Source: DATAFT01 sp035544635
GTDB taxonomy: Bacteria > Acidobacteriota > Thermoanaerobaculia > Multivoradales > Multivoraceae
Length of the DNA: 21,196 nucleotides
Reading direction: 5' to 3'
NCBI GenBank assembly: GCA_035544635.1
Contig: DATKDQ010000397.1
Location: 1-21,196, forward strand
The translations under genes were made by a program, and so were the position numbers. Of this stretch, positions 16,374-21,196 are shown piece after piece. The notes under the pieces were generated by a model. That model saw nothing but the letters and a program-made list of their open reading frames with translations, was not told the origin of the DNA and made no database searches. Each line of letters starts with the position of its first letter. Within the stretch, counting starts at the first letter, position 1.

Positions 16374-16880
16374 ATGCGTGAGAAGGACAGAGAGCTCCGA
16401 CGCCGCCGCCAGCGCCGGCGCAAGCGATTGAAGCGCCGCCTGCGCGACGACCTGGCGGCCAGCAAGAAGGCGGCGAAATCCACGTCGCGCAAGCGCGGCG
16501 AGCGGCCCGCGGCCGCCGACCCGGAATCAGGACGCCCGGCCGAAGGACGCACCTCCCAGGCCGCCGCTCGCAAGACCACGACGCGACGCCCGCGGAAGCC
16601 GGCCGCGTCGTCGAGCAAGGCCGCCGCACCGAAGCCGGAGCCCGCCGCGGCGGGGGTGGAGCCAGAGCAGGCGGCGCCCACGCCGGCTGCCCCTCAACCG
16701 CCGCCGACGGACGCGGTGCCGACCGATCCCGGTGCCGCCGAGGTCCCACCATCGCCCCAGGCCGGCGCACCGAACGAGCCGGGCGCCGCCGGTGAGGGCG
16801 AGGAGACGGCCGGGGGAGCCGAGGAGGAAGCCAAACGTCCGAAGCGCACGGCAGAGGATGGCAGCGGCGACGCGGAGTGA
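16374..16880 (+). CDS. Small protein with basic N terminus and Ala/Pro/Glu-rich tail
   Basis: This is a 168-residue protein with no catalytic domain. Residues 1-45 are extremely basic (REKDRELRRRRQRRRKRLKRRLRDD), predicted as a single charged helix; the rest is disordered, shifting from Lys/Arg/Ala to acidic Pro/Ala/Glu. Short proteins beginning with a similar REKDRELRRRRxRRxKR stretch occur as uncharacterised families in environmental phyla (DUF6800-like, recalled not searched). A nucleic-acid or ribosome contact is plausible from charge alone. GGTGAGGAG lies just upstream of ATG 16374, supporting translation. The 120-base gap from purE contains a TAGGAT (16321-16326) but no good -35. It converges with folC; the 80-base gap after it shows no clear terminator. 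Confidence 0.65.
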   Translation: MREKDRELRRRRQRRRKRLKRRLRDDLAASKKAAKSTSRKRGERPAAADPESGRPAEGRTSQAAARKTTTRRPRKPAASSSKAAAPKPEPAAAGVEPEQAAPTPAAPQPPPTDAVPTDPGAAEVPPSPQAGAPNEPGAAGEGEETAGGAEEEAKRPKRTAEDGSGDAE

Positions 16881-16960
16881 CGGGCTGACGCGCGCGCCGA
16901 CCGAGAGGTACGTGCCGGCCACGCCGCCGGGCTCAAATCGCCGAGCCGGACGTCGCCTCG

Positions 16961-18406
16961 TCAGCGCGGCGCGGCCGGGGTGAGGGTGGCGTCACTCCAC
17001 GGCGCAGTCGCCGGCTCCGGGACGCCGAAGCGCCGGCGCAGCTCGCCCCGGACCTCGCCGACGAGATAGATCGACCCACAGACCACGATCCTCGAGCCGC
17101 CCTCGCCGAGCGCCAGATCGAGAGCCTGGGCAGGGCTGTCGGCGATCACCGCCGCCGATCCGTGCCCGAGCGCGCCGACGAGCTCCCGCGGCTCGATTCC
17201 CCGCGGCGACGGCGGTCGCACCAGCACCACACGATCAGCCCCGCCGGCGATCGCTCGCAGCATCGCCGCGGCGGGCTTGTCGTCGAGCGCGCCGAACACC
17301 AGCCGCCACGGCCGCTCGCTCCCACGGCCTCCCAGCCAGCCGCCCTCGAGATCACGACGCAGCCAGGCGATCCCCTCCTCGTTGTGGGCGGCATCGAGCA
17401 GCGCCGCGCGATCCGCGGGGAGAATCACCCGCTCGCAGCGCCCCGGCCATCGCCAGGCCCGGACGCCGCGCTCGATGGCCGGAGCGTCGACTGGAAAACC
17501 GTGCTCCGCGAGCCTCTCGGCGGCGAGCACCGCCATCGCCAGGTTCCTGGTCTGGCAGGCGCCGAGCATCTCGAGCTCGAGCCGGTACTCCGCGTCCGGG
17601 GTACGCAGCCGTACCCGCCTGGGGGCGCCCGTGGCGGCCGCGTCCTCCTCGACCCGAGTCAGCGCGCGGGCGTCGAGGAGGCGGGCATCGAGACGGCGCG
17701 CCTCGTCCTCGAGGGCGGCGCGCGCCTCGGGCGGCTCGAGGCCATGAAGCGCGGTGCCGCCCGGGCGAAGGATCCCAGCCTTCTCGCGCGCGATGCGATC
17801 GAGCGTGTCGCCCAGCACCTTGACGTGGTCGCGCGAGATCGAAGTCACGATCGAGAGCACCGGATCGGCGGCGTTGGTCGCATCGAGCCGCCCGCCCAGC
17901 CCCACCTCCATCACCGCGACCTCGATCCCGGCGGCCGCGAAGTGCGAGTAGGCGGCGACGGTGAGCGCCTCGAAGTAGGTCGGCGGATGACCCAGGGTGC
18001 GCCGTCCCAGCGCGACCACGCGCTCGAGCTCCGCGGCCAGCACCGCGCTCTCGATCGCGCGGCCACCCACGCGCAAGCGCTCGCCGACCTCCTCCAGGTG
18101 CGGCGAGGTGTAGAGGCCGACACGGTAGCCGGCGGCGCCGAGGATCGACGCCAGGAGGGAGGACGTCGATCCCTTGCCGTTGGTCCCGCCGACCAGCACC
18201 ACTGGATAGCGTTCTTGGGGGTTGCCGAGGGCGGCGAGGACCGCGCGCGTCGACTCCAGCCCGAGCCGGATTCCGAACACCTCGAGCTCGCTCAAGATCG
18301 ACTCGGGCGCTCTCAGCGGCGGGCGGTTGGCGGCGGGCTCGCCCACGACGGGCTGGAGGTGGGTGGGCTGGCCCACGGGCGGGGGGGTGGGGGCGGGCGA
18401 TCGCAT
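16961..18406 (-). CDS. folC: Bifunctional folylpolyglutamate synthase / dihydrofolate synthase
   Basis: This 481-residue Mur-ligase-fold enzyme adds glutamate to dihydropteroate and to folates. It has the P loop GGTNGKGST (residues 73-81), TSPHLEEVGERLRVGG, FEALTVAAYSHFA, MEVGLGGRLDATNA, SISRDHVKVLGDTLDRIAREKAGI and, in the C domain, LLDAAHNEEGIAWL (DGAHNP-like) and GALDDKPAAAML. Length is somewhat above the usual 420-440 because of a ~35-residue Pro-rich leader before the conserved SILSELEVFGIRLGLE segment. The leader is encoded by the C-rich side of a G-run block, so the true start may be further downstream. ATG 18406 is 12 bases after the accD stop and has no visible Shine-Dalgarno. The accD-folC order is a common bacterial arrangement. 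Confidence 0.93.
   Translation of the reverse strand: MRSPAPTPPPVGQPTHLQPVVGEPAANRPPLRAPESILSELEVFGIRLGLESTRAVLAALGNPQERYPVVLVGGTNGKGSTSSLLASILGAAGYRVGLYTSPHLEEVGERLRVGGRAIESAVLAAELERVVALGRRTLGHPPTYFEALTVAAYSHFAAAGIEVAVMEVGLGGRLDATNAADPVLSIVTSISRDHVKVLGDTLDRIAREKAGILRPGGTALHGLEPPEARAALEDEARRLDARLLDARALTRVEEDAAATGAPRRVRLRTPDAEYRLELEMLGACQTRNLAMAVLAAERLAEHGFPVDAPAIERGVRAWRWPGRCERVILPADRAALLDAAHNEEGIAWLRRDLEGGWLGGRGSERPWRLVFGALDDKPAAAMLRAIAGGADRVVLVRPPSPRGIEPRELVGALGHGSAAVIADSPAQALDLALGEGGSRIVVCGSIYLVGEVRGELRRRFGVPEPATAPWSDATLTPAAPR
18377..18397 (+). other. G-quadruplex-forming motif at the 5' end of folC
   Basis: On the + strand four G-runs (3, 7, 5 and 3 G) are separated by single bases C, T, C, which fits the tightest class of predicted intramolecular quadruplex. 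It lies in the template strand of folC codons ~4-10 and encodes the Pro-rich leader on the other strand. Function is not shown. Confidence 0.6.
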
Positions 18407-18420
18407 CGACGGCGGGACGG

Positions 18421-19269
18421 TTACTGCAGGTGCCGCAGGCAGCGCCCGACCGTGGACTTCAGCTGAGAGCGGTGGACGACGAGGTCGAGAAAGCCCTTCT
18501 CGAGCAGGAACTCGCTGCGCTGGAAGCCTTCGGGCAGCGTCTCGCCGATGGTCTGCTCGATCACCCGCCGCCCGGTGAACCCGAGCAGCGCGCCCGGCTC
18601 GCCCAGGTTGATGTCGCCGAGCATGGCGAACGAGGCCATGACGCCGGCGGTGGTCGGATCGGTGAGGATCGAGATGTAGGGCAGTGGCGCCGCCCGCAGC
18701 CGCGCCAGGGCGGCCGAGATCTTCGCCATCTGCAGCAGCGACAGGATGCCCTCCTGCATGCGGGCCCCACCCGAGGCCGACACCACGACCAGCGGTCGGC
18801 GCCGCTCGAGCGCCCGCTCGACCGCGCGCGTCACCTTCTCGCCCACCACCGAGCCCATCGAGCCGCCCATGAAGCGGAAGTCCATCACCGCGAGCACGAT
18901 GGGCCGGCCCTCGAGCGGGCCCTCGACGACCACGGCCGCCTCGTCGACACCGAACCGCTCGCGGTGCTGTCGCAGGCGGTCGCGGTAGGGTTGCGAATCG
19001 GCGAAGCGCAGCGGGTCGGTGGGAAGGATGTGGGCGTAGAGGTCGCCCGCCGGACGCTCGTCGTCGAGCAGCAGGCTGATGCGCGCCGGCACGTCGATCC
19101 GGAAGTGGAAATCGCACTTGGGGCAGACGCCGGCGTTGCGATCGAGATCCTTCGAGTAGACGATCTCCTTGCAGGCCTCGCACTTGACCCAGAGACCCTC
19201 CGGCACCTGCCGCCGCTGGCCGTGCTCGGGATGCCGGCCGGGTCCCTTCTTGCGCCGGAACCACGCCAT
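18421..19269 (-). CDS. accD: Acetyl-CoA carboxylase carboxyltransferase subunit beta
   Basis: This is a 282-residue subunit. The N-terminal four-cysteine zinc ribbon is Cys30, Cys33, Cys49, Cys52 (CEAC...CPKC), followed by the crotonase-fold carboxyltransferase domain: LAVMDFRFMGGSMGSVVGEKVTRA, SASGGARMQEGILSLLQMAKISAAL, DPTTAGVMASFAMLGDI, FTGRRVIEQTIGETLPEGFQRSEFLLEKGFLD. With AccA it transfers carboxyl from biotin to acetyl-CoA, the first step of fatty-acid synthesis; accA is not in the window. Length fits the E. coli type. The zinc ribbon and short length separate it from the PccB-type protein at 14159-15736. No Shine-Dalgarno is seen before ATG 19269; TAAGCT on the reverse strand, 10 bases upstream, is a weak -10 candidate. 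Operon with folC. Confidence 0.96.
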   Translation of the reverse strand: MAWFRRKKGPGRHPEHGQRRQVPEGLWVKCEACKEIVYSKDLDRNAGVCPKCDFHFRIDVPARISLLLDDERPAGDLYAHILPTDPLRFADSQPYRDRLRQHRERFGVDEAAVVVEGPLEGRPIVLAVMDFRFMGGSMGSVVGEKVTRAVERALERRRPLVVVSASGGARMQEGILSLLQMAKISAALARLRAAPLPYISILTDPTTAGVMASFAMLGDINLGEPGALLGFTGRRVIEQTIGETLPEGFQRSEFLLEKGFLDLVVHRSQLKSTVGRCLRHLQ

Positions 19270-19335
19270 GAGGGCGAGAAGCTTAGCGCGTCCCCCACGT
19301 CCACGCGAGCGCTCGCCATCTGCCCCGCGCGCTCC

Positions 19336-19363
19336 TTGGCGCCATCGAAGTTGCTGCTACACT
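19336..19363 (+). promoter_or_regulatory. Likely ruvC promoter
   Basis: TTGGCG (19336-19341), 16 bases, TACACT (19358-19363). The transcript start would be near 19370, about 40 bases before the ruvC TTG. It is in the divergent accD-ruvC gap. Confidence 0.5.
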
Positions 19364-19409
19364 GCCGGTTGCGGCCCCCGCACGCCCGCGGGAGGACCCC
19401 AGGAGGCCG

Positions 19410-19904
19410 TTGCTCATCCTCGGCATCGACCCGGGCAGTCGCCACACCGGTTGGGGCGTCCTGTCCTGGCAGGGAGATGAGCAGCGGCTGGTCGCCGACG
19501 GCAGGCTCAGTGCGCCTCTCCACCTCGAGCTGCCCCTCCGGCTCGCCGGGCTCTGGCGCGATGTCGACGAGCTGGTCGAGCGGTTCGGGCCCGACGCGGC
19601 CGCGGTCGAGGCACCGTACTACGGCATGAACCCGAGGTCCCTGATCGTTCTGGCGCAGGCGCGGGGAGCGATTCTGGCCGCGCTCGCCGGGCGCGGCCTC
19701 GAAGTGTTGGAGTATTCGCCGGCCGAGGTCAAGACCGCGATCGCGGGCAACGGACGCGCGGAGAAGAACGAGGTTGCGCGGATGGTGCGCCGGCTGTTGC
19801 GACTCGGCGACGACGCTCGTACGGCCGATACCACGGACGCGATCGCTCTGGCGCTGTGTTGCGCCCGGCGTTACAGGATGGACCGCCTGAGAGCCGGTTC
19901 TTGA
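19410..19904 (+). CDS. ruvC: Crossover junction endodeoxyribonuclease
   Basis: This 164-residue Holliday-junction resolvase cuts symmetrically as a dimer. The four catalytic acids are in place: Asp7 (LGIDPGS), Glu67 (AAAVEAPYY), Asp140 and Asp143 (ADTTDAIALAL). The basic DNA-binding helix region EVKTAIAGNGRAEKNEVARMV is also typical (family KxxVxGxGxAxKxQV). Length is near the usual 160-175. The start is TTG at 19410, since the conserved LILGIDPG begins right there; AGGAGG (19401-19406) leaves only three bases, and GGAGGA (19391-19396) is a second candidate. ruvA and ruvB, often just downstream, are absent; an ExbB gene with its own promoter follows. A short CCTCT/AGAGG hairpin (19912-19928) after the stop is a weak terminator candidate. 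Confidence 0.95.
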   Translation: MLILGIDPGSRHTGWGVLSWQGDEQRLVADGRLSAPLHLELPLRLAGLWRDVDELVERFGPDAAAVEAPYYGMNPRSLIVLAQARGAILAALAGRGLEVLEYSPAEVKTAIAGNGRAEKNEVARMVRRLLRLGDDARTADTTDAIALALCCARRYRMDRLRAGS

Positions 19905-19951
19905 CTGCCAACCTCTTGAGAAGAGAGGGTTTGATCCGACTTGTCAGTTGG

Positions 19952-19980
19952 TTGACCGGGTGGGTCGAGTTTGTTAGCAT
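19952..19980 (+). promoter_or_regulatory. Sigma-70-like promoter of exbB-exbD
   Basis: TTGACC (19952-19957), 17 bases, TAGCAT (19975-19980) in a locally AT-richer stretch. It implies a start near 19987 and a leader of ~145 bases. The leader contains an imperfect hairpin, CGCCCTT...AAAGGCG (~19987-20007), and no recognised riboswitch. It ends in AGAGGAGG (20123-20130) before the gene. Confidence 0.6.
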
Positions 19981-20132
19981 CCCGCCCTTACTTCGCAAAG
20001 GCGATTTCGACGGAAGGCACACGGCACCCTCGGGGAAAAGACGGGAGTCTGTTGGTGAGTCGTTCCGTTCGTAGAGTTTCTGGGCGGGAACCGGATTCGC
20101 CGAGAGCGGATCTAATGTAGTCAGAGGAGGTC

Positions 20133-20834
20133 ATGGTGGACATCGGTGGAACGTTTTGGAACTACATGCGGCAGGGGGGCGTCGTCATGTGGCCTCTCCT
20201 GGCCTTCTCCGTGGCGGCCCTCGCGGTCACGATCGAGCGCTTCATCGCATTGCGGAGAGCGCGGATCAACGTGAACGAGTTCCTGGCCAAGGTTCGCAAG
20301 GCGCTGGTGGTGAACCGGTCGATCCGGGAGGCGATCAAGATCTGCGAGCAGTATCGCGGACCCGTAGCCTCGATCATGAAAGCCGGGTTGCTCAAGTACG
20401 GCCAGCCCAAGGAGGACATCGAGAAGACGATCGAGAACGCGGCCCTGTTCGAGATGGGCCGGCTCGAGCGCTTTCTCCCGGTGCTCGCCACCACCGCCAA
20501 CGTCGCTCCTCTCCTCGGCTTCTTGGGTACCGTCACCGGCATGATCCGGTCCTTCGACGCGCTCGCGGCCGCCGGCCTCTCCAACCCCGGCCTGGTGGCG
20601 CTCGGCATCAAGGAGGCCCTGATCACGACGGCGACCGGTCTCACCATCGCCATCCCGGTGCAGCTCGCCTACAACTACTTCATGAGCCGCATCAACAAGT
20701 TCGTGCGCGACATCGAGACCGCGACCAACATGCTGCTCGAGACCTTCGGCGAGATGGAGCGCAGCGGCATCGCTCCCGACACCAGCGGAGCTGCAGCCGA
20801 GTCGCACCTCCCGAAGGAGGCGGCTTCGCGATAG
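20133..20834 (+). CDS. exbB: MotA/TolQ/ExbB-family proton channel protein
   Basis: This 233-residue inner-membrane protein has TM helix 1 at ~17-38 (MWPLLAFSVAALAVTIERFIAL), a large cytoplasmic loop, and TM helices 2 and 3 around LGFLGTVTGMIRSFDALAAAG and IKEALITTATGLTIAIPVQLAYNYF, the family's conserved core. With ExbD it forms a proton-driven motor that energises TonB or Tol systems at the outer membrane. ATG 20133 is only two bases after AGAGGAGG; the adjacent GTG 20136 has better spacing and may be used. The linked ExbD partner starts 36 bases downstream. ExbB versus TolQ cannot be decided without the genes past the window end. Confidence 0.9.
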   Translation: MVDIGGTFWNYMRQGGVVMWPLLAFSVAALAVTIERFIALRRARINVNEFLAKVRKALVVNRSIREAIKICEQYRGPVASIMKAGLLKYGQPKEDIEKTIENAALFEMGRLERFLPVLATTANVAPLLGFLGTVTGMIRSFDALAAAGLSNPGLVALGIKEALITTATGLTIAIPVQLAYNYFMSRINKFVRDIETATNMLLETFGEMERSGIAPDTSGAAAESHLPKEAASR

Positions 20835-20870
20835 GCCGGCCGAGGAGCCGCTGTCGCCGAGATCCATGCC

Positions 20871-21196
20871 ATGAGACTCCGAGCCCGTCTCACCCCCCGG
20901 GCCGCGATTCCCACCGCCTCGATGGCGGATATCGCGTTTCTGCTCATCATCTTCTTCATGGTGACCATCACCTTCGAGGTCGACAAGACCCAGGTCGCCC
21001 TCCCCAGGACCCACCTTCGCTACGAGGTGCCGAAGAAGGCCGCCTACGTCTCGATCGACCAGGAGGGCCGGCTGCGGGTCTCGAGCGGCGACGAGATGAG
21101 CGCGCTGGTGCCCGGCGTGGAGGACGTGCTCTCGTTCGCCGCCGGAGTGGTCGCGACCGATCCCACCAAGGCGTTCGTGATCAAGGCCGACACCGA
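20871..21196 (+). CDS. exbD: ExbD/TolR-family biopolymer transport protein (3' end outside window)
   Basis: This partial gene shows 108 complete codons and runs off the window with no stop. The N terminus is short and basic (RLRARLTPRAAIPTAS), followed by the single TM helix MADIAFLLIIFFMVTITF. This helix carries the conserved membrane Asp that takes part in proton translocation in the ExbB-ExbD channel. A periplasmic domain begins after it (VDKTQVALPRTHLRYEVPKKAAYVSIDQEGRL) and continues to FVIKADT. The ATG at 20871 is used; ATG 20866 is out of frame and closes at once. GAGGAG at 20843-20848 is too far upstream to be its ribosome site, so coupling to exbB is likely. Confidence 0.9.
   Translation, partial: MRLRARLTPRAAIPTASMADIAFLLIIFFMVTITFEVDKTQVALPRTHLRYEVPKKAAYVSIDQEGRLRVSSGDEMSALVPGVEDVLSFAAGVVATDPTKAFVIKADT

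Overview
The window is GC-rich and densely coded. It comes from a Gram-negative-type bacterium: it has a type IV pilin/pseudopilin with a prepilin peptidase, an ExbB/ExbD energy-transduction pair, secreted proteins and a sigma-54 activator. The gene mix (selA, TldD/TldE, a large acyl-CoA carboxyltransferase, secreted M20 peptidases, an MXAN_5187-like protein) fits an Acidobacteriota or Myxococcota-like lineage. That placement is inferred from gene content and GC only; no rRNA or other direct marker is present.

Region 1 (1-5615, + strand) is a pilus/secretion block. It starts with the C-terminal end of an M20 peptidase-like protein that lacks the usual last metal-ligand histidine. Next is a pilin/pseudopilin gene with a GG-N10-GC sigma-54 promoter and an intrinsic terminator. 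A tightly coupled operon follows: secreted M20 peptidase, prepilin peptidase, membrane histidine kinase. Region 2 (5802-8470, - strand) converges on it with a sigma-54 NtrC-type response regulator and selA (selenocysteine synthase), joined by a TGATG junction. The simplest reading is a local circuit in which the kinase and regulator drive the sigma-54 pilin promoter and the co-encoded peptidase matures the pilin.

Region 3 (8541-10111, + strand) holds two coupled genes of unknown role, an MXAN_5187-like protein and an exported TPR protein. Region 4 (10175-13866, - strand) is an operon of tldD, tldE/pmbA and ychF. Region 5 (14159-16880, + strand) holds an acyl-CoA carboxyltransferase beta subunit, purE and a small basic/Ala-Pro-rich protein. 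Region 6 (16961-19269, - strand) is the classic accD-folC pair. Region 7 (19410-21196, + strand) holds ruvC and then exbB and a truncated exbD behind a good sigma-70-like promoter with a long leader.

The most unusual structure is a family of palindromic intergenic repeats in three places: after the pilin gene (1421-1570), between the convergent kinase and regulator genes (5616-5803), and as a 57-59 bp tandem array between the divergent tldD and carboxyltransferase genes (13909-14097). Seven copies share a hairpin with an XGTGCT-AACC-AGCACX type core. Several stem differences are compensated on the other arm, so the folded structure appears to be conserved. The copies have GGAG/GTAG flanks and occur both inverted and in tandem, which resembles REP/REPIN elements mobilised by RAYT transposases. 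No transposase is in the window.
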